Assembly (NCBI GenBank): GCA_947172415.1
Contig: OX359190.1
Location: 2,170,001 to 2,234,000, forward strand
Source of the DNA: Chondrosia reniformis
Taxonomy: Eukaryota > Porifera > Demospongiae > Chondrillida > Chondrillidae
Reading direction: 5' to 3'
DNA length: 64,000 nt
The position numbers and the translations under genes are program-made. The notes beneath the pieces are model-generated. The model was not told the origin of the DNA and did not search any database. It saw nothing but the letters and a program-made list of their open reading frames with translations. Every line of letters begins with the position of its first letter. Positions within the stretch are counted from its first letter, which is position 1. Positions 22,641 through 34,990 of the stretch are shown here, in pieces.

Positions 22641-23969
22641 ATGGATTAAGACTTAGGGCAATCGCTTTTAGAAGTAAGCTTCAATATTCAAAATATTCAA
22701 AAAGATGAGATGTTTGCAAATCAATTGCAAATACCATACATTTTAGGATCGGAAATAAATTAATTTCTTAATTTCTTTATACGTACATTATACGTAGGAC
22801 CAAAGAGTGACGCATAACACATTTATGATAAACAGTAGCTTCACAAGAATGTTGGGGAACAATAGGTAACCATTAATCACAACTCAGTCAATCCCACAAG
22901 TGTACGCATAAGGACTTTTCAGTAGTGTTTAAATGAGGAAAATTTGATAGCCTGCATAAATTAAATCATTGTGGCCTTTGAAGGCTGTGCTAGCACAGAG
23001 GTATCTTAGTTGTGGGTATGTGGTCTACTTTTCTAAGACCTTTTACACGTTACTCCCTACACAATGCACATGCTATGTAGCAATCACAGTGTATACGTAC
23101 ATGTCAGGCCATACGTACACAAATGATGATTCAGCAACTAAATCAACTTAATGGTTTATCCTTTGACTTTTGAGTGTCTATAGAAACAGTATTAGTAACT
23201 CTTTGAATCAACCAGATTAATTCACATGTGAGTAGGTGTTGATAGGAGGCTAATTGCATTGTGTGTTTATGGACCTCAAAAGAGGTTGAATAATTTATGT
23301 ATCACCAAAATTCTCAAATATTTATACGTAGACGACCATTTTTCTAACACACTGCTTGGAAGATGTACATAGCAACTAAAAGCTATCTAGTATAAGGAAA
23401 CTCTTTGAATCTATGTACATATACAGACAGTGTGTCAGAAAAACTTTAACTTAAACTTGTTCCATATGCCTCACATACTTCACATGCAGGTCTGCCATCC
23501 TTGCCATATTCTGCAGACTAACCTCAACTAAGTAGGACCATTAATTCCCCTGGACCAGAAAGACCTGCAGATCCAGAAGCTCCTTGTTCACCAGCTGCAC
23601 CAGTTGGACCACAATCTCCACCTGTTCCAGGTAGACTCTGTAGTCATGTATTACCAGGCATAGGAGCAACGGTTCTTTCACCAATTATCTCCGCCAGCTT
23701 CTGTGCATGGTAGACCGTGTTGTCTTTTGATCACATGGATCTTCTATAGCAGTTTGTAAAAACCATAGCATGGTAAAGCTGTATTAGCAGTGTTCGCTAT
23801 GCATACCTTACTGTATTTGGAAGGCAACACTTACTCGGGTTTCCTCTCAGAAGAGGCGGGATAACCAGATCTACCGCCAATAGTTCAATGTTGACAGTTA
23901 CAGTTAGAGCAGTCAGTTTTTGTGTCAGTTTTCAAGTGTTTTCTCAGTTTTAGTTTCTTCGCTGAAGAT
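22641..23969. other. Block 2 spacer with collagen-like remnant and 5' flank of copy 3 kelch gene
   Basis: No open gene is visible. It holds the single copy of the segment duplicated in block 1 (about 23,006-23,117), a Gly-X-Y coding remnant on the minus strand (23,537-23,632), and about 150 bp before the ATG at 23,970 that are conserved with 10,400-10,560 and probably include the promoter. Confidence 0.55.
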
Positions 23970-26900
23970 ATGAACGAAGAGAAAGTGAGTTTACTTAATT
24001 GGTCTCTTGTAAGTAAAAGATGGGTCGGAGCCGCCCAGAATCGAACGGTCTGACTGCGTCTCCTACACTCATTTAAAAAACACAGGCTATAGATCTGAAA
24101 TACTTAAAGCGTTGGGATGAGTCTAACAGATATCGCAAGTAAACCTGCTCTGTCGGGACGTAGCTGGCATATCTTTACAGAGACTGTAGCTTCTGTTCGA
24201 TTGGGTTTGTTTAGACTGTAGTTTAAAGTAGTCAACTATACGTATAAAGCCACAAGCGATTCATATCCTTTTAGGGGACAAGTTAGAAAGCGAGGAACTG
24301 ATTCCGTAATCTTTTCCATAACTGAATAACCCCTCTGTTGCTCTACTGGTGGGAATTACTTGATCACTGTATATTCGTACGTTATGAAGTTTACTAACTT
24401 GACTACGTATGAGCCATGCATGCATAGTCTCGTACCCAGACCGCTATCTCGCCTCCATATTTATATTATGACGTCACACGGTCGGCGAGATAGGGTCTGG
24501 CAGGGTGTTACTAAAATGCGGAACGGTACGGAACGTTCCGCAAAGGAGAAATACGCTTTTTCCCACAGAACGTATCATTACCGCATATACTCGTATAGCG
24601 TATAGACATATTATTGCGCAATTATTGGAATCAATTATAACTTTGTCAGATATTCGTCTTGAAGAACTCTGTCAGATATTCGTCTGGAAGAACTCTGTCA
24701 GATATTCGTCCTGATGTTCTCCTTGTAAGTATTATACTTTGTGAAATACATTAAGCAACTCTACTAAGCTACTAAATATTTCCAGAAAACAAATATTGTT
24801 TTTTTTGCAAACTGCCCCCATTTCAAGTTTTTAGAACCTTGAAGGATTTGATATAAAATCACAAGCGCATAAGCGTATCTTGGACATGTCATTCTGTTGA
24901 GATATGAAGTCTTCTTCTGAATTATTTATCTTTATTTTAAATTCATTGCCTGAAGTGGATACCTACTTACATGTTAATTAAGAAGTAAGATATTATCCAT
25001 CTTTACAGTCTTATTCTTGTTCATAAAGTCTTCTTGTACTTTATAGACCAGAAGAATCTGTGATGTTTTTGTTAAAGAAGCCAAAAGTATCAGGAGCAAT
25101 TTTATGAAGGTATAGTTACTTAATTGCTAACCATACATTCACTTTCTTATTATTTGTGTATAATGATAGTTACATGAGCATGCTGCCTGAACCAAAATTG
25201 ATAATGCTAAACACATTAACTGATGAAGGAAGATGCAAACAGAATTTAATAAAATGACAACTACTAAGGATGATATATTGCTGAAAAATGTAGTTATAAG
25301 AAATCTCCCTTTCAACTATTAATGCACATGAAGACAAAATGCAATGATTATTTGTAACATTTCGCCCACATTTGAACATACATGAATTTACAATAGTGCA
25401 TGGTTATGCGCACTGTAAATTGATTACAGGAATATGAAGAACAGTTTGGTCAGGAGTTGGAGCTGAATGCTAGTATTAATTCATATGTCAGGTCCTATGA
25501 ACTTGCCTTCAACGGACCAAACACCATTAGATACCAGTTAGGTGTGTTCATGACCAAAGCTTTGATGAAGAAGGTAAATTAAGTATAGCTCCATAGCTAC
25601 TAGTGAGTGCAGTAGTGTTAACCTCACATACATACACTAATATAACTTTAGATACAATCAGAAATCATGTTTATTTTATATGTCATTACTCTATGGTGTT
25701 TTGTGTGTATGTATTGTTTTCATTATAGCCTTTGTACAGGTGTAGTGCAATTAACTCCCCTATAATTCATTTTGTTTTTGTGTCTCTTTAAAACATTTTT
25801 GTGTTCTGTAGTGTGACCTTTAATGAAACTTCTGACTTGACAGAAGTACAGGGAGTGAGATTGGAGCTTCTGAGTATAAAATGTCTTCAGCTCCTCCGAG
25901 CAATAATTTACAATGAAATCAAAAGGATTGACCCCCGAAGCCAAAGAGAACACTCCAGTAAATTACAGAAAGTAAGACCATTGAATGTAAGAACTCACGT
26001 AGCATGTAGTACATGACCCAGCGGAGCTGAAGCAAAAGAGAAGACTCTTGTAAATGGTATTATGGTAGCTCCATGTTTGGAAAGGAAATAGATTCTTCCT
26101 TTTGCGTCAAGCATTGGACCAATGAAAAGGATTTAGAAACCACCTTTACTAATACTATGCAATGTAAAGCCTGCGTAAAAGGTTTTCTATGAGATATGGC
26201 CTTGAAATTGATGGCATTCAAGCACCGACCAGAATTGGTGAACTGAACATCTAAGAACCAGCAATTAGTTCAAGTTTAAATACTTGTTATTTACACTTTA
26301 CTTTGCTTATTTTGATGTAGCACTCCAATTACAACTCAAAATCACCAACTAGAACTTTGAAGGTATACTCCTGCAGAAATTACATTTATAAACACAGTTG
26401 GAATACTATACATATACTCTATGCACTCGATGATAGATATTTACTATCCGTTTCTTCACTCAGGGGGGTGGGGGGGCTATGTACTTTAGCTACACAGTAG
26501 TTGATTGTATTTGATTGTTTTACCTGAATCAATTATAGATTCTGTGTTTGTGATTCTTTTATAATTATTTAGTGTCTTAGAGGGCTGTCACTTGAAGGTG
26601 ATCTAAGCATTCTACCTGAAGAAGAACAATACATGCAAGATATGGGAGGTGACACAACTCAATATGACCTTGAACCTTGTGAAGGTCCACCGAGGACCAA
26701 CTCTATTGGTGCCTTGGTAACTAGAGATGTTACGCGTATCACTCTTACAGGGCAAAATGGATTTCCTTGAGGAGGATATTCAGTCTGGTGTTCCTTCGGC
26801 ACACTGGATGTTGTCAGACATTTTCATTCAGAAACTTCAGGAGGCTAAAGTATGTCCTTGCTCAATCCATGGCAGCATGAGGTTCAAGATCATCCATGTC

Positions 26901-29900
26901 CTGTTTGTGTTTAGGCAAAGCAGGAAGAGAAAGAGAAAAAAGAAAACTCTGGAAATGAACTTGGATTCCAAGACTCCACTTTTGTGGAACTGGCTTTGAG
27001 GGTCCTAGGACTAATGTGTGATGGACAAAACAGAACTTTGCAGGTAAATTGCAAGAAGAAATTAAGTACCATATTTACTATTGTCACGAAACAGGTGGAG
27101 ATTTCTGAGCTGATACTTGCGTAATATCAGTTCCATTCATGTACTTCAAACTGGTATACGATAACTCTTAATTTGTTGTTGCTTTTTCTACTACTACTTC
27201 TTATTTATATATAGGACATGTAAGACATTACATCTTGGCAAGTATGTACAAGGACACAGGCTCAGCAGTTAAAGAAATGTTTTATTTATGTACTTATACT
27301 TTTTAATATTTTTTATAATATCAGTTTAGTGCATATATTTACTATACCTTGTTTTTTTAGGATCATCAATGTAAAAAAGAAATATCTCACCTCCCTTGGG
27401 TTTAGGAGGGATACAGCCCATGCTACCCGTATTTTGGCGCCTAATTTGACTATAATCCACCCCGTTTGATTGTCAAAAGTATTCACTTAAATGTAGAATA
27501 TCAATTTGAATGTTAATTACATAATTATAACTAAATAATATAATAATAATAAGTAAATATCTTACGAAATCGCTAACGTTTTGTAACGCATCACGTGCTG
27601 CGGAACGTTCCGTTCCGTTCCGCATTTTAGTAACACCCGTCTGGCATATTACCTATGCGACAATTCTTCCACCCACGCAACCACAAATATGCAAATAATT
27701 TATTGCACGCGCTAAATAATAAGTGTTACGCGTTCTCTCTCGGAGTTGTAGCAGAGATTCTCTGGGCTCACAAGAACTAGTTCGTGCTTCCCTTGTAAAA
27801 CGCGACTAATTGCTTGTTGGTCCAACTGCAATTCGCCCAGGAACTCCGCATTCACTCCCATCGGGATAAATTTCTTCCTTTGTTCCGCCATCAGGGCTGC
27901 TAGGGGACTCAAAACCACTACAATGCTAGTAGTCGATCTTCGAATCGTGTTAAACAACGACGGAAGAACAGCGAAAATCAGCGTCTTCCCGAACCCAGTA
28001 GGAAGAGATACGAAGACATCCTTGCCTCCGCAGAATGCCAAAATCGCTTCCAGCTGCTGAGGTTTGACGTTCGTGAAGCCTAGTCGAGAAGCCGCTTCGC
28101 GGACTAACACAGATAAAGCTAGTTTACTGAGATCTTCCATTCGGCTGCGAACAGCGGCTTCACATTACGTCATCAATTAACATTCCTCACAGTGTCCCAG
28201 CATTCCAGGACATTAACGAAGTGTAGCATAGGTAATATGCCAGACCCTATCTCGCCGACCGTGTGACGTCATAATATAAATATGGAGGCGAGATAGCGGT
28301 CTGGGTACGAGACTAATGCATGCATGTTAAGGACAAGATTTACGTTAAGAATCTTTAGACAAGAAGATTTACGGCACTTACAGACCTCAAAGTGTTCTTA
28401 CAATAAGCTGCTACAGAACTTGCTCCTTCCATGTCATTCAGTTCCTCCAAACAGTGAATATTATCTTTTCTTTCTTGTCTCTAATTAGGTGTTTCGCAGT
28501 GACCTCCTGACAGCTGGAGGAGGTCACGTCCTCAAACCAACTGAAATACCGGAAATGCCTATTGGAACCAGTTATGGCAAAGCTGTTGTCATCAATCAAA
28601 GAGTATTTGTCAGCGGAGAGCAGATCACAAGGACAATATCCGACAAGAGCTGTACAGTATGATATTGTAGTTGAGGTTAGTAACTTATTTAATTACAAAA
28701 CATTACATTTAAGTATTAAAATTCTTGTTAATATTAGTTGCGCGCTTCGCGTGCACTTTCTCCTTCAAATAGAAACATTAGAAGGTTTTATTTCCTTCGT
28801 TAGAGTCATCTAACTTGTGCGCTCAGTGTACACGAAGCGTGTGTCAATGTTAACAAGACTTGTATAGCTTTATTGTTCTCGTACGAGTGTGTTCTACGAG
28901 CGCTCTCATGCACGAGTTTAAGTGTTAACTTGATTCCACTAACGAAGACTGTTAAGTCTTCTTGCTCTTAGCATTTGAAGGAGAGTGTGTACGTTTTATA
29001 AATGTGCCAAATTTTAAAACGGTTTCTTGTCGCGCTACACATGTAATTTAAGAGAAAGTAGTTGTATAGAAGTGCTAAGTTGTAAATCAGCATTTAGACC
29101 TACACTTGGAATTAATTTAACATCTTGTGCACGTTCGTGTGATTAGTTATAACTATGCAGTAGTGTTGGTTGTAGACACCATTATTAAACTACTTTCTCA
29201 ACAGTAAATTGCTACAAAGTTTATTTGGCAGTCTGAAGTCGGCCATTTGACCAGTAAATAGACCAAAAATAGTCGTCAGCGTCTTAGGCAGATGATTATT
29301 ACTTGTATTAAAGAGATGTTGCTTTCTTAAATTAGGTTTTCCTTGTTAAAATTAGTATATGAAAGATAAATAAAGGCAAATAGATTTGTCAGTGAGAATT
29401 ATTCATATAATTATATTAGGATTTTAAGTATACGTAACTATAGGAATAATTGTAAGTTGACATTTTACTTTACAGCCAAAAATAGGACAGCTAGGGCCAA
29501 CATATACAGCTAGGTACTACATATACAGTTAGGTCCAACATATACAGCTAGGTACTACATATACAGCTAGGGCCAACATATACAGCTAGGTACTACATAT
29601 ACAGCTAGGGCCAACATATACAGCTAGGTACTACATATACAGCTAGGAACTACATATACAGCTAGGTACTGTGTATACAGCTAGGTACTACATATACAAC
29701 TAGGTACTGCATATACAGCTAGGTACTACATATACAGCTAGGAACTACATATACAGCTAGGTACTACATATACAGCTAGGTACTGTGTATACAACTAGGT
29801 ACTACATATACGAATATTGACTTATTGACTCCTACAATGACTTGAGATGTGTTTGTTTCATACAGTATAATTGAACCATAACTTTAAATAGTTTGAATAC

Positions 29901-32900
29901 TTTTTTTTATAAAATGCTATTCCAAAGCTGTAGTGTACGTAGGTGTATAAGAGTATTAACATGTATTCTTAGGAGGAAGACACTAGCTTGAAGGAGGGAG
30001 GCACTAGCTTGAAGGAGGGAGGCACTAGCTTGAAGGAGGGAGACGCTAGCTTGAAGGAGGGAGGCACTAGCTTGAATGAGGGAGACGCTAGCTTGAAGGA
30101 GGGAGGCACTAGCTTGAAGGAGGGAGACGCTAGCTTGAAGGAGGGAGGCACTAGCTTGAAGGAGGGAGACATTAGCTTGAAGGAGGAAAACACTAGCTTG
30201 AAGGTGGGAGACGCTAGCTTGAAGGAGGAAAACACTAGCTTGAAGGAGGGAGACACTAGCTTGAAGGAGGGAGACAGTAGCCTGAAGGAGGGAGGCATTA
30301 GCTTGAAGAATGAATTTATCATTTTCAAGGTAGGTTTGTTGAAAGTTTATTTTGATATTTTTTCAATTGATATATTGTCATGTTGTAGGAGAAGGAAATG
30401 AAGGAGAAGCAGACATTGATTGATCAAGTAGAGAGATTGAAGCAATCTGAAAGAGAGTGCGAACTAAAGGTCCAAGAACTGATGGAGAGAAACACTCAGT
30501 TGAAGGTACGGTATCCTACTGTAACACCTCCCACACCTCTGCTTGTTTAACCTGGCTGGATGTATTAACACTGCCTGCACACAACATCACTAGTTATCCA
30601 TCAGTTTACACCTAATAGAGTAAGGATTACTTCTGTAACTGCTTCCAACTTATCTTTTGATGGTTCTTCTTTTGACTTTTTGGACAACTAAAGACGCAGT
30701 TTTGTAAATATTTTGTTGACAAAAGGTTTACAAAACTGTGTCTTGAAGTCTCATCCTGACTGGTGAAAGTACATTGTGGACTAGAGAGCCAATAGAGTGC
30801 ACTGACATTACACATTATTTGCAAATTTAATGAGTTTCACCTCTTGACTTGGGATCACAGCAAGTTAACACATCTCATGTATGTACGTATAGATACGTAT
30901 TATGCTAGTCTGTTGGAATGCATTTACCAGATGCATTCAGAACCGAAATATCAGATGTTGATATTTTTAATGTACATTTTATGAAGCAAATTGGCCTTAG
31001 TACATAACACTGATTAATTCCTTCCACAAGTGTTTGAAATTTGTTTAAATCTTTCTACAAAATGCTATATCTCACTTCCATTGATATATGCTCTGTTGTG
31101 TGTATATACAGACGGAAGTAACTGATTTGAGCAGCAAAGGAACAGAGACACAACAGAAAATCATTGGACGTCTTGAGGTATGAAGACACTGGAGAGGATT
31201 TATAAATGTGTTATTTGACTTACAGGCTCTTAATACTGTAGGAGAGAATAGCTGAACTGACCAGAGAACTGAGAGACATTCAGAAAGACAATCTACACCT
31301 GAAAGAACGTAATAGTGATTTGAAGGAGTCCAACAGCCAGTCTACTGTTCACCTGGAAGAACGTATCAATGACTTAAAGAAAATCAATTCTCTTCTGGAA
31401 GAAGGCAATTCAGAATTGAAGGTAATCCATTATTTTGACATGTAGATTTCTTATTTTCATGTATGTGTATACGTATATATTGTTGATATTTAGTATTTAT
31501 TTTTGATGTACATACACGTATATACCAGTGAAATGCATGTGAATGTGTTATTGCATATTAGATGGCACTTTGTACGTGTATATGTATAATATGTGCATGT
31601 ACATATACATATGTCAGACACATTCACAACTAGTAACTGATTGACAAGACATCTATGTATACTGCAATGTAGACTAGACTACAGCAGCAACAGCAAAGTA
31701 CAGAAAGAGTTGCAGAGTTACAAGAGGAGAACATCAAACTAAGAGAAGAGAAGGTATTGCATTTCACTATTACTATACTCTGGAGTGATTATGGGTACTT
31801 CCTTTTAGCATGTTTCACTCAACTGCCACAAAATGCACGAGATCCGAGGCGGGAGCATGTATACTGTGATGTTGTAACTGGTATACACTCCGACCCTAGG
31901 TATTTACTCAGTTAGGGAAAAGCGCATTGTATAACTATAATATGAGCTAGGCTGAATGCCTCTTATTATAGTTATACAATGGTTATGGAATATAATTTGC
32001 CTTGGTTGCCCCAGCAACGGACTGTATGACTGTAGAGACTTCATATTTAGAGCAATTTTTCAATTCCATTTATTCATCCCTACTTGTGTAGAGCTCTCTT
32101 GAAGCTTCCTTAAATACTTTGAAAGAAGAGAAGGCTAAAGTTGAAAAGCAAGCTGAAGAGTTGAGGAGTAACATGTTGGGAAAGGTTGAAGGATTTGGTG
32201 CCATGTTAGAAGAAATGAAGAGATCATTAGAGGTGTTGGAAGGTTAGCTTTTGTAGTTATTATTTTGCAAAGAAATGTACTAGACTTGTTACGTAATTGA
32301 GCTATTTGATTCGTTTCCACTATTTAGAGAAACAAAGCAAAGGAGAATTAATGAGGTGAGTATGTACGTATAAGCAATTCATAAATCTTTAAGTTGGTCC
32401 TGATACAATAGTCTATTACAGTTGACTTGTAACTTATTTCTACTCATCAGATATAGAGTAAACCTCACCACTGACAATAGTCTACAGGTGTGAAGGAAGC
32501 TAGTAATTTGACTTTAGTTGGGCAAAGTTGTTATTACTTGTTTCTGAAAATATAGAGAAACTGACTCAAATTTGAATGAAGTCTGGAATAATTGTTAATA
32601 TTATTTAGTAAAGTTTTAGTAGTAAACCCACTTATGGTTAGTTTGTGTAATACAGTCAATTTTTAGAGAACTTTGACTCCTGCTAATTCCTTCACCAGTA
32701 AGTCTTCCTACTTTAATTTTACTCAAATTGTTGGCTCACCATTTGAAGGGTCTGCCAGACCTCCTCTGCAGTCCCTGATCTCTGATTAATGTACACCAGT
32801 TAACTGGGCCAGTTGACTATGTACACAGGAAGATTAATTCTCTAATTTTATTCATTACGCTTTAATGATATTCATAGAGTATGTCTTATAGACTAGAATT

Positions 32901-33324
32901 CTGTGTTATTTTGTCCTTATAATTTTCACTCAGAACTTCTATGTGTCCGTAGACACTCATAAAACATGCATGATGTACGTATCTAAGAATTAAGTATTTT
33001 ATTGCTTTCCACAGCACTGAACTCACAACCAGACACATGGATGTGTTACTGAGAAAGGTCATTGATAAAGTTCCTCAGAAATGGGAGGAAATTGCAATTT
33101 GCCTTCAGTTTGAGGACAATAAGATAGCCTCACTTAAGGATGGAAATTTAAAAATTGAAGAACGATGTAGAGCCATGCTGAGGTCTTGGCTGAGACCAGA
33201 TAAAGATACTGGTAGCCGGCCAAGGACCTTGAAAACCTTGTACACTGCACTTGTGGATCGAGACTGTAAGCCTGAGGCACTTAAACTTGTAGAAGAAGTG
33301 AAGGGACACGTGGAGAAGGAATGA
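23970..33324 (+). CDS. Kelch/heptad-repeat/death-domain protein, copy 3 (kelch exon deleted)
   Basis: Exons by alignment with copy 2: 23,970-23,984 (MNEEK), 28,489-28,675, 29,973-30,329 (about 15 variable heptads, SLKEGG/SLKEEN types), 30,389-30,505, 31,112-31,177, 31,242-31,421, 31,673-31,753, 32,092-32,242, 32,328-32,355 and 33,015-33,324. The death domain is complete here: MDVLLRKVIDKVPQKWEEIA at its start, AMLRSWLRPDKD in the middle, then LYTALVDRDCKPEALKLVEE. The kelch exon has lost 650 bp (187 instead of 837 nt), which removes nearly all blades and shifts the frame. Intron 1 holds two nested transposons. A shorter transcript starting within the coiled coil could still make a death-domain protein, but nothing in the sequence proves that. 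Confidence 0.72.
24503..27638. mobile_element. Inner transposon with 8-bp target duplication and captured exons
   Basis: The element starts GGGTGTTACTAAAATGCGGA and ends with its complement; the TIRs run about 40 bp with one difference. GTCTGGCA is duplicated exactly at 24,495-24,502 and 27,639-27,646, and removing one copy restores the TIR of the outer element. An 8-bp duplication is typical of hAT elements, but no hAT transposase can be read. The interior instead holds several exon-like segments with AG/GT borders. Confidence 0.88.
25430..27042 (+). pseudogene. Captured multi-exon gene fragment, possibly IP3/ryanodine-receptor related
   Basis: Within the inner transposon are open segments bordered by splice-like sites: 25,430-25,573 (EEQFGQELELNASINSYVRS), about 25,812-25,974 (VRLELLSIKCLQLLRAIIYN), 26,574-26,715, 26,751-26,850 and about 26,915-27,042. 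The last contains RVLGLMCDGQNRTLQ, which resembles the RIH-associated domain of IP3 and ryanodine receptors (consensus like R-L-LLCE-HNR-LQ). The resemblance covers only about 15 residues and is from memory of the family. There is no start, no channel domain and no transposase, so transduplication of host exons is the simplest reading. Confidence 0.45.
27712..28140 (-). pseudogene. RecQ-like helicase N-terminal fragment
   Basis: 142 codons on the minus strand starting at 28,140. Visible are a RecQ-type Q-motif region (FTNVKPQQLEAILAFCGGKD), Walker A (SLPTGFGKTLIF) and motif Ia (VVLSPLAALMAEQ). The sequence stops before the DEAD/DEAH motif and all of helicase domain 2, so it cannot be an active helicase. 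RecQ-like genes of this kind are common in repeats of sponges and cnidarians (general knowledge). Here it fills most of the small outer transposon. Confidence 0.75.
28909..28912. other. TGCA insertion in kelch-gene intron, copy 3
   Basis: GCGCTCTCATGCACGAGTTT here against GCGCTCTCACGAGTTT at about 12,270 in copy 2. The surrounding hundreds of bases align closely. Confidence 0.88.
29492..29815. repeat. Intronic minisatellite, copy 3
   Basis: About 16 units of the 19-bp motif ACAGCTAGGTACTACATAT. In the left half, standard units alternate with a GGGCCAACATAT variant, a higher-order dimer not present in the copy 2 array. Confidence 0.92.
31925..31981. repeat. Perfect 18-bp stem hairpin within a copy 3 intron insertion
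   Basis: Arms at 31,925-31,942 and 31,964-31,981 (CATTGTATAACTATAATA and its complement) lie inside about 220 bp (roughly 31,810-32,030) that replace the sequence found at this place in copy 2. It looks like the core of a small non-autonomous insertion. Confidence 0.6.
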
Positions 33325-34261
33325 TGGTTAGTTGATGTTAAGTGTGATGTTGTGTATATAGTCGGAGATTGATCTATGTGGGGAGTATAATGCAAGGGTG
33401 AAGTAACCCTTTGTCAATCAAAGATGAGGTACCCTCTACTGGCTAACCCTTTGTATGAAAGATGTATACAATTTTAACTGTTAAAAATCAGATATGTTAC
33501 TTAACAACAGTACCTTATATGGTAATGAATATTGCTTATCAGTTAAATGACTGTACCATTGATGACCAAGATTTGTGCCTCCTCTCCCTCCCATTATTGT
33601 GGAAGCGAAGGAGTGGAGAGGGTGGGATTGTTAATCATCGATTAGTACATGTACAGTTTATCAGGTCAATGATAAACTGTATAGTTTTGTACAATATCAT
33701 ATAAGTCTTCTTTTATAATTTCTTCTTATCCAATATTTCTCATCCTATTTACAGTATTATAAAGGAGAGCAACTTTGCAGTCTTTTTACAAACTATTGGA
33801 TTACAGAAAGAAAATTAACTAAATAAGCAATAATCAGAAGTAGTCCTGACAATCTCTTTTATACGATACATGTATTTTATTTAGCCTTTAACTGTTTGTC
33901 AACCATGTAACATAACAAATGTTCAACTTTAATTTTGTGTCAATGGTGTTTGATGTTTGTATTGAGCTAAGTGGAGTACCAGTATTATAATGACAGTATT
34001 GTATACGAACATAAAGTGCCATCTGCAGCGGAAGAATATTCTATAAATACGTACAATTTCGTCATTCAGTCGTACACGTTGTTTGTAAACACTGAACTTG
34101 AATATTGCACGCTATGTCAATTTAATTGGAGTTTATTGATTACAAGCATTATTCTGTGAATATTTATGTATGTGTGCAGGAGTATATTTGTGAGTTAAGT
34201 GGTTTAAGTACTGTGAGGTTTCAAGCAAAGAGGGTGACGAACTGTTCCACTTGAAAAGCAC

Positions 34262-34888
34262 ATGATGACTGGAGCTGCAGGTCTTGAAGAGACAGTAGAA
34301 CTCCGACTAACTGCTGTGACTACTAAACTTTGCAGTATACCTAGTTTTCCACTGTTCGTTGGTTATCTCGTTTTCACTGCATCTGCTCGTCCTATTTGGA
34401 AGGTGGCTGCACCCGTGGATCTGAAGATTCCATTAATATTGCACAATTTGACTTGCTTTGTGGCGAGTGTGTACACGTTCGTTGCTGGAGTGTACGCATT
34501 GACAACGACACCGTCTTTGCTCACTGTTTCTGAAGGAAACTCGAACGTTATCCACGTCTTATATGCATATTGGATAAGCAAGGTGATTGAACTCTTGGAT
34601 ACCGTATTTATTATCTTTGGACACAAGAAACGGCAGCTAACGGCGCTTCATGTTTTTCATCACTCGAGTATGCTGCTCCTTGCAGATTTCGCTTACAGCA
34701 GGACGCGTTGGACTCCAATATCAGTCGGTTTCACCATTAATTCCTTTGTACACATAGTCATGTACGGCTATTACAACCTAGCAACCTTCTACAGCCTCAG
34801 ATCAGCATGGTGGAAGAGAGGAGTGACACACACTGTAAAAATCATTGGAGGAGCTAACCACCAAATTACCTTGACCAGTAGAGCCACC
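34262..34888 (+). pseudogene. ELOVL-type elongase, copy 3 (5' part; interrupted by CACTA element)
   Basis: Open from the ATG at 34,262 to the transposon border at 34,830, covering the membrane segments, KVIELLDTVFIIFGHKKRQ, the HVFHH box and NSFVHIVMYGYYN. The frame then runs about 20 codons into the transposon terminus before a stop. The rest of the gene is at 48,961-49,119, beyond the 14.1 kb insertion. An Arg-to-Gly change in the conserved basic stretch after DTVFIIF is also seen. Confidence 0.88.
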
Positions 34889-34990
34889 TTTAAATGGTGT
34901 TAATTCCCACTACAATTTTTTGGTGTTGTAGGCCACCCATTTTACCAGTGCATTCCACATTCCACAATTTTCATTTTCATTTTCATTTTG
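34831..34990. repeat. Left terminus of CACTA-like element
   Basis: The terminal inverted repeat CACTGTAAAAA is followed by subterminal motifs CTAACCACCA, GCCACC, AATGGTG and GGCCACCC in alternating orientations. In CACTA elements such repeats bind the transposase. Confidence 0.75.

Larger units (their letters stand above)
24425..28315. mobile_element. DNA transposon with ~90-bp TIRs carrying a RecQ-like fragment (outer element)
   Basis: Termini read TAGTCTCGTACCCAGACC inward on both sides, and the inverted repeats match for about 90 bp once the inner element is taken out. ATGCATGCA (9 bp) flanks both sides (24,416-24,424 and 28,316-28,324), compatible with a 9-bp target duplication, although the site is itself a TGCA repeat. 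The block 1 equivalent (near 11,035) lacks the element. Without the inner insertion it is only about 750 bp and contains the N-terminal piece of a RecQ-like helicase. Long TIRs and a 9-bp duplication would suit a Mutator-like element, but no transposase is present to confirm. Confidence 0.85.
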
